Part shown: positions 1 to 8,672 of the stretch, in pieces
Layout: each line of letters starts with the position of its first letter
How positions within the stretch are numbered: the stretch's first letter is position 1
Assembly: GCF_027923765.1 (NCBI RefSeq)
Contig: NZ_AP026709.1
Location: forward strand, 2,413,501 to 2,477,500
Source of the DNA: Pseudodesulfovibrio nedwellii
GTDB lineage: Bacteria > Desulfobacterota > Desulfovibrionia > Desulfovibrionales > Desulfovibrionaceae
DNA: 64,000 nucleotides
Reading direction: 5' to 3'
Program-made: the position numbers and the translations under genes
Notes under the pieces: model-generated
What the model was told of the DNA's origin: nothing
What the model saw: only the letters and a program-made list of their open reading frames with translations
The model's database searches: none

Positions 1-599
1 TAGCACGACATGGAGTTCGACACGTGACATGCAGTGCAATCGAGCTTGGCCTTATGTACCATATGAGACTTCGTGTCTGGGATCTCGGGCCCTTCGCTCT
101 CTGTTTTAGCGTGGCAATTGGTACATTTGGTATCCATGGCTCCCGGCGCACGCAAACTTTCGTAGCAAGTGCCGTCACCGTGTACCTCACGCTGAGAATG
201 ACAATCCGCACACTTCATATCTTTCATATGGACACTTTCAACGCCTCGCGCCTTGTCCATGCCGAACGTCGCTTTTTCCCGAGAATGACATCTCAGGCAG
301 GTGTCAATATTTCGGGCCTGTTCAATGGAGTAGACGTATCCACAATCCGTTTTCTTCAAATGGCAATCGTTACAAGAGGACACATGGCAACTCTTACACC
401 CCAAATCTTTGTAAGGGACCCCCGTGACAGCACTGAAACCGTCCTCGGCATCATACCAACGAGCCATGCCTCGAGTGGTATGATGCAGGCTTGAGGCAAA
501 ACACTCTTCTTTGCACTTCGAATCCTCGGCAAAGGGTGTTCCTGTCACCAACGCACAAACCCCTGCAATCAATAAAAAACAGAACAGCACTGCCCGCAT
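1..599 (-). CDS. multihaem c-type cytochrome, exported (C-terminus outside window)
   Basis: Read on the minus strand from the ATG at 599, which follows an AAGGAGGGAGT ribosome site. The frame stays open to the window edge, giving about 199 residues without a stop. The N-terminus is a hydrophobic signal peptide ending near the A-E-D at residues 24-26. Six CxxCH haem motifs are visible in order: CKSCH, CNDCH, CLRCH, CADCH, CTNCH and CTACH; a further Cys sits at the cut edge, so more haems are likely. The protein should carry electrons in the periplasm. I cannot assign it to a named cytochrome family. A sigma54 promoter lies upstream, and the divergent gene encodes a sigma54 activator, so the two are probably a regulator-target pair. 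Confidence 0.88.
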   Translation of the reverse strand, partial: MRAVLFCFLLIAGVCALVTGTPFAEDSKCKEECFASSLHHTTRGMARWYDAEDGFSAVTGVPYKDLGCKSCHVSSCNDCHLKKTDCGYVYSIEQARNIDTCLRCHSREKATFGMDKARGVESVHMKDMKCADCHSQREVHGDGTCYESLRAPGAMDTKCTNCHAKTESEGPEIPDTKSHMVHKAKLDCTACHVSNSMSC

Positions 600-715
600 T
601 ACTCCCTCCTTGTTCCAGATAGAAAGATTCCATTTCCCAGAGTGCTCCAGCCAAAATGACACGGCGTCCCAACTGACTTTTGCACTGCGTATGGCCCATC
701 AGGATACCAAGGAAA

Positions 716-731
716 AGCAACAGTCATGCCA
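716..731 (-). promoter_or_regulatory. sigma54 (-24/-12) promoter for the multihaem cytochrome
   Basis: The minus strand reads TGGCATGACTGTTGCT, against the sigma54 consensus TGGCACRNNNNTTGCW, with the GG and GC dinucleotides correctly spaced. The predicted start is near 705, which leaves a leader of about 106 nt before the cytochrome ATG. The match is to the classical consensus; transcription is inferred. Confidence 0.72.
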
Positions 732-804
732 TGATGTATTTTTATAACACTCTAATTTTTATGACTTTTTGTCGCGATGAGAATACGAAGACCGAACGGA
801 TTCA

Positions 805-846
805 TGCAAAATGCACGATGGCAAAGCTCACAACTTGCAATATGCA
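805..846. promoter_or_regulatory. paired upstream activator sites (TGCA-N3-TGCA twice)
   Basis: Two small palindromes, TGCAAAATGCA at 805-815 and TGCAATATGCA at 836-846, are each followed by C and start 31 bp apart, about three helical turns, so they face the same side of the DNA. They lie about 105 and 136 bp upstream of the predicted sigma54 start of the cytochrome gene and just before the regulator gene at 869. That is the usual place for enhancer sites of the neighbouring activator, which may also control itself here. Confidence 0.55.
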
Positions 847-868
847 CTATTAGCGGATAATAACAAAA

Positions 869-2245
869 ATGGGAAAAATCTTAACAGAGAGCATTCCTGT
901 GAAAAAAGCATCTCGCAATCGTTTCCATGACACTATTCTCGATTCCATCAACGAGGGGGTCTTTACCGTGGACCTGGAACGACGAATACTGTCTTTCAAC
1001 GCTGCAGCCGAACGCATCACCGGCATCTCGCGCCACGAAGCCAAAGGGCGCAAGTGCAGCGAGATCATCAGGGCAGACCTCTGCAAAAGGTCGTGTGCCA
1101 TGGAGCAGACGCTGCGTTCGGGCACTCCGGTGGTCAACGCCACCACGCACCTCTCCACGGCCCGGGGCGAACGCGTGCCAGTTCGCATCGCCACGGCCCT
1201 TTTGAAAGACGAGAAGGGAACGGCTATCGGCGGAGTTGAGACCTTTCAGGATCTTTCCCAAGTGGAACAGCTACGTAAGGAACTCAAGGCCCGATACACG
1301 TTCGAAGACATTATCGGACACAGCTCGGCCATGACCAAGATATTTTCCATTCTCCCTTTGGTATCCGAAAGCGAAAGCACAGTGCTCATCGAAGGAGCCA
1401 CAGGAACCGGCAAGGAACTTTTCGCCCGCACCATTCACAACATCTCTCCCCGCAGAAACGGTCGTTTTGTAGCCGTCAATTGCGCGGCTCTGCCAGACAC
1501 GTTGCTGGAATCCGAACTGTTCGGCTACAAAGCCGGGGCTTTTACCGACGCCAAGCAGGACAAGCCGGGCCGATTCACCCTCGCCGAGGGCGGGACCATC
1601 TTTCTGGACGAGATCTGCGACCTCAGCCCGGTGGTCCAAGTCCGGCTGCTGCGGGTCTTGCAGGAACGATATATCGAACCCTTGGGTGGAGTAGACCCGG
1701 TCAAAGTGAATGTACGCATCATTGTAGCCGCCAAGCGGGATCTGACCCAACTGGTTGAGCAGGGCACATTTCGGGACGATCTGTATTATCGCATTCGAGT
1801 TATACACATGGTCTTACCACCTCTTGTGGAACGTCGTGGCGACATCCCCCTTCTGGCCGACCACCTAATAAACAAATTCAATCAGTTACAAAACAAAGCG
1901 ATAACAGGTCTTTCGCAACGCGCAATGACCAGGCTCCTTGAATACAACTATCCGGGAAATGTACGTGAATTGGAAAATGTCATTGAACAGGCGTTCGTGC
2001 TCTGCCGGGGTGAACGCATCAAATACCACCACCTGCCCCGGGAGTTACGCGAAAACGATTCGCCCCTTTACGGGCACAAACAATCCTGCTCCCTCAAGGA
2101 AATGGAACGGGCCCTCATTGGCAAAGCCCTGCAACGTCACAACGGCAACCGCAAGCAAACCGCCAAAAGACTTGGAATAAACCCCAGTACTCTGTATCGA
2201 AAAATGCGCAAGCTCAACATTTCGTTTCCAACTCACGATGTGTAA
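869..2245 (+). CDS. PAS-AAA+-Fis sigma54-dependent transcriptional activator
   Basis: A 458-residue enhancer-binding protein. Residues 20-135 form a PAS domain with three cysteines (63, 72, 76) that could hold a metal centre or react with redox signals. The AAA+ domain follows, with Walker A GATGTGKE near 176, Walker B in the FLDE segment and an arginine-rich sensor region. The sigma54 contact loop reads GAFTDA (about 223-228) instead of GAFTGA. A Fis-type helix-turn-helix closes the protein (about 405-450). It is divergent from the multihaem cytochrome, which has a sigma54 promoter, so activation of that gene is the simplest role. The signal sensed by the PAS domain is unknown. Confidence 0.93.
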   Translation: MGKILTESIPVKKASRNRFHDTILDSINEGVFTVDLERRILSFNAAAERITGISRHEAKGRKCSEIIRADLCKRSCAMEQTLRSGTPVVNATTHLSTARGERVPVRIATALLKDEKGTAIGGVETFQDLSQVEQLRKELKARYTFEDIIGHSSAMTKIFSILPLVSESESTVLIEGATGTGKELFARTIHNISPRRNGRFVAVNCAALPDTLLESELFGYKAGAFTDAKQDKPGRFTLAEGGTIFLDEICDLSPVVQVRLLRVLQERYIEPLGGVDPVKVNVRIIVAAKRDLTQLVEQGTFRDDLYYRIRVIHMVLPPLVERRGDIPLLADHLINKFNQLQNKAITGLSQRAMTRLLEYNYPGNVRELENVIEQAFVLCRGERIKYHHLPRELRENDSPLYGHKQSCSLKEMERALIGKALQRHNGNRKQTAKRLGINPSTLYRKMRKLNISFPTHDV

Positions 2246-2278
2246 AGAAATACCAGACTCTCCTAAACAGGAGTTCCT

Positions 2279-2758
2279 ATGAAGAACGTATACAGCTTTA
2301 AATCCAAAGCCCTTCTCATAAGTCTTGTCGCTCTTCATATATTCGCCGGATTCTTGGCAGGTTCCTTTTTCCCGCCCGGTCCTTGGGTTGAACAACTTTC
2401 CAAGCCTTCTTTTTACCCCCCTCCTTTGGCTTTCCCTGTTGTCTGGTCGCTTCTCTATGCTCTTATGGGGGGCTCTGTTTGGCTTCTCTTGCACTCTGAC
2501 AAGCAGGGCAAAGGAAAAGCCCTCTTATTATATACGTCCCAACTGGCAGTAAATTTACTCTTCACACCATTGATGTTCGGTCTGCGCAATGTGTTTTTGG
2601 GCTTTTTGGATGTCCTGATTCTATTACCATTATTGGTTGTAACGATTGTTGTGTTATACAAGTTCTCTCCAAGGGCTTCATTGCTCCAGATTCCATATCT
2701 CCTCTGGGTCGGTTTTGCTCTGACCCTCTCTTTCTCTCTATGGAGATTGAATTCGTAA
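2279..2758 (+). CDS. tspO: TspO/MBR family membrane protein
   Basis: A 159-residue integral membrane protein with five predicted helices. It has the family hallmarks: a KPSFYPPP segment after the first helix, a VWSLLYALMG stretch in the second, and a conserved Asn/Trp pattern later. Bacterial TspO proteins bind porphyrins and related ligands and affect tetrapyrrole and stress responses; the physiological role in sulfate reducers is unclear. The start is supported by an AGGAG site at 2269-2274. The following gene begins 23 bp downstream, so the two are probably co-transcribed. Confidence 0.88.
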   Translation: MKNVYSFKSKALLISLVALHIFAGFLAGSFFPPGPWVEQLSKPSFYPPPLAFPVVWSLLYALMGGSVWLLLHSDKQGKGKALLLYTSQLAVNLLFTPLMFGLRNVFLGFLDVLILLPLLVVTIVVLYKFSPRASLLQIPYLLWVGFALTLSFSLWRLNS

Positions 2759-2781
2759 AAGCGCTAATGCCGGAGGGCATC

Positions 2782-3753
2782 ATGAAAAAACAGGAAAACC
2801 AAACAAACGGTAAAATAAAATTGGGAATTGCCAAATGTCTGCTTGGACATAAGGTGCGATACGATGGTTCTCAAAAACTTGACCGCTTCCTGCGAGACAC
2901 CCTCGGAGGATACGTTGAATGGGTGCCTGTTTGCCCTGAAGTCGAAACCGGCATGCCTGTTCCGCGGGAAGCCGTCAGGCTGGTTGGAGACGTTGATGCT
3001 CCGAGACTGGTTGGACGCAAGACCGGAGAGGATTGGACCGACCGTATGCAAAAATGGGGAAGCAAACGGTTGAAGCAACTCGAAGAGCAAAACATCTGTG
3101 GCTATGTCTTCAAATATGGCTCCCCTTCCAGCGGAATGACTCGTGTGAAGGTATATGCAGATAATGGAATGCCCCGGCTTGAAGGAAACGGAATGTGGGC
3201 GCGCATGGTCATGGATCGCTTCCCTCAATTGCCATTCGAGGATGATGGACGACTCCATGATCCAAGATTAAGGGAAAACTTTATATCGAGGATATTCACG
3301 CTCAAACGATGGCGGGAAACAATGGCCACCGGCCACACGCCCGGAAAACTGGTCGAATTCCATACAAGACACAAGATGCTGATCATGTCGCACAACGAAG
3401 TGATATACCGCGCTATGGGGAAACTGGTCGCTCAAGCCGGAACCGACAAAACCGATGTTCTTTTCTCGCAATATTTCGAGATGCTTTTCAAGGCCCTTTC
3501 CTACAAACATACAGTGAAAAAAAATGTCAATGTCCTGACCCATGCCGTCGGTTTTTTCAAAAAGGATCTTACATCCTCCGAGAAAGTCGAGCTACTTGAA
3601 CTCATTGATCAATATCAGAAAGGACTTGTCCCACTTATCGTTCCCATGACCATGATCAATCACTATGTCCGAAAGTATGGAAAGGAATATTTGGAAAGAC
3701 AGTATTACCTGCATCCCTATCCAGCAGAGCTCATGTTAAGAAACCATGTCTGA
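2782..3753 (+). CDS. DUF523 plus DUF1722 protein (YbgA-type)
   Basis: A 323-residue soluble protein with two recognisable parts. The N-terminal DUF523 part (about 10-150) has a KCLLGHKVRYDG segment and a VCPEVETGMPVPRE segment. The C-terminal DUF1722 part (about 190-315) contains HTRHKMLIMSH. This fusion is common in bacteria and its biochemical role is not established; some relatives lie near photolyase or DNA-damage genes, which is not the case here. I chose the ATG at 2782 because it follows a GGAGGG site; an in-frame ATG at 2740 would overlap tspO and has no such site. Confidence 0.85.
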   Translation: MKKQENQTNGKIKLGIAKCLLGHKVRYDGSQKLDRFLRDTLGGYVEWVPVCPEVETGMPVPREAVRLVGDVDAPRLVGRKTGEDWTDRMQKWGSKRLKQLEEQNICGYVFKYGSPSSGMTRVKVYADNGMPRLEGNGMWARMVMDRFPQLPFEDDGRLHDPRLRENFISRIFTLKRWRETMATGHTPGKLVEFHTRHKMLIMSHNEVIYRAMGKLVAQAGTDKTDVLFSQYFEMLFKALSYKHTVKKNVNVLTHAVGFFKKDLTSSEKVELLELIDQYQKGLVPLIVPMTMINHYVRKYGKEYLERQYYLHPYPAELMLRNHV

Positions 3754-4085
3754 TACAAATAAAAATTCAAGCGTGGAGTAGAACGATAAGGTTTTTTGCG
3801 TTCTCAATTCTACGGGACTGTTGACGGATCTTTTTTCTCAACAGGATAATCCCCAATATTTCAATCTTAAAAACGAGTTACAGTATATCGCTGTAACCCG
3901 TCTTTTCATCTTCACGAGATCTCCACCACCTATTGCCCCCTTCATACAAGCCGATTCTTCGATAGATACATCGGGTTTCCTTTTTTTTATTCATGCTAAG
4001 TCTTTTCAATTGTCGTTCTTTTTGTAAACATCCTTTCTTTCCGACGGGTACAGGCTCGCCATACTATATATTCAGGAGACTATTG
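3754..4085. other. intergenic region upstream of map
   Basis: A 332-bp gap. It holds one terminator-like hairpin (3873-3901) and must contain the promoter of the methionine aminopeptidase gene. I see no convincing gene; a 68-codon reading frame at 3821-4027 has no ribosome site and no recognisable content. Confidence 0.6.
3873..3901 (+). terminator. rho-independent terminator-like hairpin
   Basis: An 11-bp stem (one mismatch) around ACGAGTTACAG with a 7-nt loop, followed by CTTTTC. It probably ends the tspO/DUF523 transcript, though it lies about 120 bp past the stop codon. Confidence 0.55.
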
Positions 4086-4964
4086 ATGAACGCCAAAATC
4101 GGACGTAATGATCCCTGCCCCTGCGGTAGTGGTAAAAAATACAAGAAATGCTGCATGAATACGACAAATGCTGAAGATCTGAATCTGTCAGAAACCTATT
4201 TCAAACGCTATAAGGTCCGCCTGAAAACACCGGAACAAATCGAAGGAATACGTCGCTCCGGTAAACTGGTCATGAAAACGTTCGATGCCATCAAAGACAT
4301 GATCAAGCCCGGCGTGCAGACCGAAGAAATCAACAAGGTCGTCCACGAATTCACCATCAAGAACAATGCGCGTCCCGCGCCGCTGAATTATCATGGATTC
4401 CCCAAAAGCGTCTGTATCTCGCCCAACGAGGTCATCTGTCATGGAATTCCCGGTGAATACACACTCAAAGACGGCGACATCGTCAACGTAGACATCACCT
4501 CCATTCTCGACGGCTACTATGCGGACTGTAACCAAACATTCTTCGTAGGGACGCCCTCCCCGGATGCCCGCAAAATCGTTGATGTGGCCCGTGAATGTCT
4601 GCGCCTTGGCCTTGAGCAGGCCAAGCCCGGCAACATCATCAATGATATATCCACTGCTATTCAAGTGTATGCCGAAAAACAGGGATGCTCGGTGGTACGC
4701 GAATACATGGGCCACGGTGTCGGCATCGAATTCCACGAAGCTCCCAACGTTCCCCACTTCCGTTCTCAATGGGGCAACGTTCCCCTCACACCGGGTATGA
4801 CGTTCACCATCGAACCGATGATAAACCTCGGTAACAAGGAAGTTCGTGTACTCGATGACGACTGGACCGCCGTGACCAAAGACGGCTCCCTTTCCGCCCA
4901 GTTTGAACAGACCATCGTCATCACCGAAGACGGTTTCGAAAGCCTGACACCGTTCGACTTATAA
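4086..4964 (+). CDS. map: methionine aminopeptidase, type I, with SEC-C zinc motif
   Basis: A 292-residue enzyme that removes the initiator methionine from new proteins in the cytoplasm. The N-terminus carries a SEC-C motif (residues 7-22, [14 protein letters not shown]), a small zinc-binding unit found in the longer MetAP class. The pita-bread catalytic domain follows with the expected metal ligands in the [20 protein letters not shown] and QFEQT segments. The start at 4086 follows CAGGAG; an upstream ATG at 3993 would add 31 residues unlike any MetAP. A strong terminator follows, so this is a single-gene unit. Confidence 0.95.
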   Translation: MNAKIGRNDPCPCGSGKKYKKCCMNTTNAEDLNLSETYFKRYKVRLKTPEQIEGIRRSGKLVMKTFDAIKDMIKPGVQTEEINKVVHEFTIKNNARPAPLNYHGFPKSVCISPNEVICHGIPGEYTLKDGDIVNVDITSILDGYYADCNQTFFVGTPSPDARKIVDVARECLRLGLEQAKPGNIINDISTAIQVYAEKQGCSVVREYMGHGVGIEFHEAPNVPHFRSQWGNVPLTPGMTFTIEPMINLGNKEVRVLDDDWTAVTKDGSLSAQFEQTIVITEDGFESLTPFDL

Positions 4965-4986
4965 AACTGTATTCAAAAAAAACACG

Positions 4987-5014
4987 CCATCCTTGATGTG
5001 TACATCAAGGATGG
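4987..5014 (+). terminator. rho-independent terminator of map
   Basis: A perfect 12-bp stem (CCATCCTTGATG and its complement) with a 4-nt loop, followed by seven T residues at 5015-5021. Confidence 0.93.
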
Positions 5015-5151
5015 TTTTTTTATTTTTCATCCATAAATTCAGTTCAAAAGCCTCAAATCATCCGCCCCGTATACCATCTCACCTCTCGCGCAATTCCTTG
5101 TCTTCAGATTCTCCTGTGGACTTTTCCTTTCAAACGCTTGTATGGTTTTTT

Positions 5152-5165
5152 CCAATATTAATTGG
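5152..5165. promoter_or_regulatory. CCAAT-N4-ATTGG inverted repeat before aspT
   Basis: A small palindrome 42 bp upstream of the aspT start codon, in the promoter region of the aspartate operon. It could be an operator. No regulator gene for it is obvious nearby. Confidence 0.25.
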
Positions 5166-5206
5166 CTTGTCTGGCATTTGTTCTGTTTGAAAACCATGGG
5201 GGTGTG

Positions 5207-6892
5207 ATGGAGTTGTTACGAGCGAATCCGTTCATGGCACTGTTCCTTTCTCTGGCCTTTGGCTATCTGCTGGGGAAAATCAAATTCGGCAAATTCCAAC
5301 TCGGGGGCATTGCCGGAACGCTGATAGCCGCCGTCATCATCGGGCAGATTGGCCTGAAAGTTGATGAGGGCGTCAAAAGCATCTTCTTCGCCCTGTTCAT
5401 CTATGCCGTTGGATACAGCGGCGGCCCACAATTCTTCAGTTCCATCAATCGCTCCACCATAAAATTTGTTTTTGCCGCCATAATGATGACCGTGACCGGT
5501 CTGCTGACGGTTCTTCTTTTCGCCCAACAATTCGATCTGGGAGTCGGACTGGCCGCAGGGCTGGCCGCTGGTGGCCTGACCCAATCCGCAATCATCGGCA
5601 CTGCAGGAAGTGCAATAGACCTGCTAGGGTTAAGCCAAAATGCAATAAACAGCCTGAAGGTCGACATCGCGGTGGGCTACTCCGTGACATATATTTTCGG
5701 GTCACTCGGACCAATTCTCTTTGTGACAGCCATTCTGCCGATGCTCTACAAGTGGGACATCCGCAAGGAGGCCAAGGCCCTTGCACACAAACTCGGCGGT
5801 GGCGGTCTCGAACTAAATGAAGGCGAATACCTTCCTTTGTCCCGCATCGTTTCCCGCGTCTATCGTGTTGCCGAAGACGCACCGGTTGTCGGACACAATC
5901 GCAATTTTCTTGAAGACTTGCACGACGACATGATTCGTGCTGAATCCGTCATGCGCAACGGGACAGCCGTCGAGCTTGATGACACCTTCAGCTTCCAGCC
6001 AAACGATCTGGTCATGGTAACCGGCCTGCGCACGACATTACAAAAATGCTCGCCATCCATAGGCCCGGAATACGAAGACGAAGATGATCTCTTCACGCTG
6101 GTCGAAGAATCCCGCAAGATTTTCGTCACCAACAAGGCCTTTCATGGGCGCACTCTTGAAGAAGTCCATCACCGCGGCGAAGGGGAACACTACGGAATCT
6201 ATTACACAGCACTCACCCGTATGGGGCACGCCATGCCCTTGCTGCCCAAAACCGAGGTGCATGTCGGTGACGAAATAACACTCAATGGTTCCAAAAAGGA
6301 CCTCGACAAGGTGGAAAAAGCCATCGGCTACAAGTCCCCTTCAGTCCACGCCACGGAGTTCATGACCTTTGGCCTTGGCATGGTTGTCGGTTACCTGATT
6401 GGCCTTATCTCATTCCATGTCGGTTCTGCAGAAGTGACGCTCGGCAGTGGCCTTGGTTGTCTCGTCGCGGGTCTCGGTTTCGGTTTCCTGCGGATGAAGC
6501 ACCCCCATTTCGGCGGCGTTGACTCTGGCGCAGTCAGTTTCCTGCAAAGCTTCGGCCTGGCTGTGTTCGTCGGTGTTGTCGGACTCAATGCAGGAGCAGA
6601 AGCCCTGACAACCATCCAGAAGCATGGCGTCACCCTTCTTTTGCTGGGCGTGGGGGTCACCATGATCCCACAGTTCGTGACATTCCTGTTCAACTACTAT
6701 GTATTGAAGATCAAGAATCCGATTATAGCCCTTGGAGTGGTCACCGGTAGTCGAAGCGCAAACCCAGCGTTTTCCGCGCTGCTCGACAAGACGCAAAACG
6801 CCACACCCGTGGCTGCATTCACCGTGACTTACGCCATTGCCAACATCATGTTGACACTCTGGGGGCCGGTCATCGTCACGATTCTTCACTGA
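5207..6892 (+). CDS. aspT: aspartate:alanine antiporter
   Basis: A 561-residue inner-membrane exchanger of the AAE (AspT/YidE/YbjL) family. Two halves of about five membrane helices (residues 1-185 and 390-560) flank a large cytoplasmic part with two RCK_C-like domains (about 205-375). Glycine-rich helix segments such as GLAAGLAAGGLTQSA are typical. It swaps external aspartate for internal alanine; because alanine carries one less negative charge, the exchange is electrogenic. The decarboxylase gene follows after 49 bp, which strongly supports the substrate. The start at 5207 follows a GGGGGTG site; a longer frame from 5162 lacks one. Confidence 0.9.
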   Translation: MELLRANPFMALFLSLAFGYLLGKIKFGKFQLGGIAGTLIAAVIIGQIGLKVDEGVKSIFFALFIYAVGYSGGPQFFSSINRSTIKFVFAAIMMTVTGLLTVLLFAQQFDLGVGLAAGLAAGGLTQSAIIGTAGSAIDLLGLSQNAINSLKVDIAVGYSVTYIFGSLGPILFVTAILPMLYKWDIRKEAKALAHKLGGGGLELNEGEYLPLSRIVSRVYRVAEDAPVVGHNRNFLEDLHDDMIRAESVMRNGTAVELDDTFSFQPNDLVMVTGLRTTLQKCSPSIGPEYEDEDDLFTLVEESRKIFVTNKAFHGRTLEEVHHRGEGEHYGIYYTALTRMGHAMPLLPKTEVHVGDEITLNGSKKDLDKVEKAIGYKSPSVHATEFMTFGLGMVVGYLIGLISFHVGSAEVTLGSGLGCLVAGLGFGFLRMKHPHFGGVDSGAVSFLQSFGLAVFVGVVGLNAGAEALTTIQKHGVTLLLLGVGVTMIPQFVTFLFNYYVLKIKNPIIALGVVTGSRSANPAFSALLDKTQNATPVAAFTVTYAIANIMLTLWGPVIVTILH

Positions 6893-6941
6893 TAACAAAT
6901 CATAATAAAATTACATACAAACTCGCAGGAAGGAGAAAAAC

Positions 6942-8513
6942 ATGAGTCCCAAATTGAGCCCTTTTGAACTAAAAGACACATTGATCGAACTTGCTGGAAA
7001 AGCCAAAAACCACGTCATGCTCAATGCAGGACGCGGCAACCCCAACTTCCTCGCTATCCAGCCACGCCATGCCTTCATCCGCATGGGCGAATTCGCTTTG
7101 GAAGAATCCAGCCGTTCCTACGCATATCTTTATGGTGGGTTCGGCGGCGCGAGTGACAAAAAACACATAGGTGCACGGTTCAGCGAATTTCTCATTCGCA
7201 ATGAAGACAAAAAAGGCACCCATCTCCTGCGCGCCGCGTTCTCGTATATGCGGGATCAGCTCGGTCTAGATTATGACGACGTGGTCTTTGAATTCTGCGA
7301 AGCCTATCTCGGCTGCAACTACCCGGTTCCGCCACGAATGCTCACCTCTATGGAAAAAGTCGTGCGCGAATATCTGGTCAAGGAAATGTACGGCGGCAAA
7401 TCTGCCTTAAATGATTTCGACATCTTCGCCACCGAAGGTGGCACTGCGGCCATGACGTATATTTTCCAATCCCTGAAGCGCAATCACCTCCTTGCTGCCA
7501 AGGACAAAGTCGCCATTGTCACGCCGATCTTCACACCATATCTGGAAATCCCGGTCCTGCCCGAATACGGACTGGAAGTCCTGACCCTTGAGGTTGAAGA
7601 AGAACTGGGATGGCAGTTGAGCGAAAAAGCGATCAAGCAATTGGAAGATCCGGCCATCAAGGTTTTGTACGTGGTCAATCCGTCCAATCCTCCGTCCGTG
7701 AAAATGAGTTCCAGCGTCCTTGAATCCGTCGCCAAGCTGATCAAGGAAAAGCGTCAGGACCTCATGGTCATCACCGATGACGTATACGGCACCTTTGCCG
7801 ACGACTTCCTGTCCCTGGCCGCCATGGTCCCGGAAAACACGTTGCTCGTGTATTCCTTCTCCAAATACTTCGGTGCAACCGGCTGGCGGCTCGGAGCCAT
7901 CGCCCTTGCGGAAAACAATATCTTCGACAAAAAGCTCGCAGCTCTCGGCAATGCAGACAAGGCAGTGCTGGCCGAACGGTATAGTTCACTCACGGACGAT
8001 GTCCCCGGCCTGAAATTCATCGACCGCATGGTGGCTGATTCCCGCGCCGTGGCTTTGAACCACACGTCTGGCATCTCCCTGCCCCAACAATTGCAGATGG
8101 CTTTCTTTGCCTTGTTCGCATTGGTGGACGGCCACGACGAGTACAAACAGGCCACCAAGAACCTCATTCGCCGTCGTTACGACCGCTTGATGGGCAGCAT
8201 CGGTGTTGAGACTGAAAAAGACGAAAACAGCGTTGAATACTACACCCTGCTGGATTTGCAGGTACTCGGTGAATACTTCTATTCCAAGGAGTTCGGCCAG
8301 TGGGTCGTGGACAACAATCAGGACATGGAATTCCTGTTCACCATCGCCAGAGAATGCGGCATTGTCATGCTACCCGGTAACGGATTCGATGACTCCCACC
8401 CCTCGGCCCGAGTCTCCCTGGCTAACCTCACGGAATGGGAATACGAAACCATCGGCAAAATGACACGTCAGGTACTTGATGAAATGTATCAGACGTACAG
8501 TTCCAAAAAATAA
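6942..8513 (+). CDS. aspD: bifunctional aspartate transaminase / aspartate 4-decarboxylase
   Basis: A 523-residue PLP enzyme that converts L-aspartate to L-alanine and CO2. It is a fold-type I aminotransferase; the SFSKYFGATGW segment holds the cofactor lysine (Lys308), and a VVNPSNPPS loop and an ITDDVYGTF stretch are also conserved. The length matches aspartate 4-decarboxylases rather than ordinary transaminases. Decarboxylation consumes a cytoplasmic proton, so with AspT it forms an aspartate-alanine cycle that generates proton-motive force. AAGGAG precedes the ATG and a terminator follows the stop codon. Confidence 0.93.
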   Translation: MSPKLSPFELKDTLIELAGKAKNHVMLNAGRGNPNFLAIQPRHAFIRMGEFALEESSRSYAYLYGGFGGASDKKHIGARFSEFLIRNEDKKGTHLLRAAFSYMRDQLGLDYDDVVFEFCEAYLGCNYPVPPRMLTSMEKVVREYLVKEMYGGKSALNDFDIFATEGGTAAMTYIFQSLKRNHLLAAKDKVAIVTPIFTPYLEIPVLPEYGLEVLTLEVEEELGWQLSEKAIKQLEDPAIKVLYVVNPSNPPSVKMSSSVLESVAKLIKEKRQDLMVITDDVYGTFADDFLSLAAMVPENTLLVYSFSKYFGATGWRLGAIALAENNIFDKKLAALGNADKAVLAERYSSLTDDVPGLKFIDRMVADSRAVALNHTSGISLPQQLQMAFFALFALVDGHDEYKQATKNLIRRRYDRLMGSIGVETEKDENSVEYYTLLDLQVLGEYFYSKEFGQWVVDNNQDMEFLFTIARECGIVMLPGNGFDDSHPSARVSLANLTEWEYETIGKMTRQVLDEMYQTYSSKK

Positions 8514-8532
8514 ATCACTCCTCTAAAAATCA

Positions 8533-8560
8533 ACGGGCTACAGCTATCACTGTAGTCCGT
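8533..8560 (+). terminator. rho-independent terminator of aspT-aspD
   Basis: An 11-bp stem (one G-T pair) around ACGGGCTACAG with a 6-nt loop, followed by a run of seven T. Confidence 0.92.
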
Positions 8561-8672
8561 TTTTTTTGAGGGATATTTCGGCCTCCAACAGCACTTAATT
8601 CAACGCCGTCTGTTTACAGAAGATTCTCCGTATTGTATCTCGGCTAGAACTCGTACCGAGGAGCAAGACAGA

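Noticed and set aside
819-840. TGGCA...TTGCA pair upstream of the sigma54 activator, read as a second sigma54 promoter
   Set aside because: The distance between the GG and GC elements is 4 bp too long for sigma54.
3821-4027. 68-residue reading frame upstream of map
   Set aside because: No ribosome site, low-complexity content, and it contains a terminator-like hairpin.
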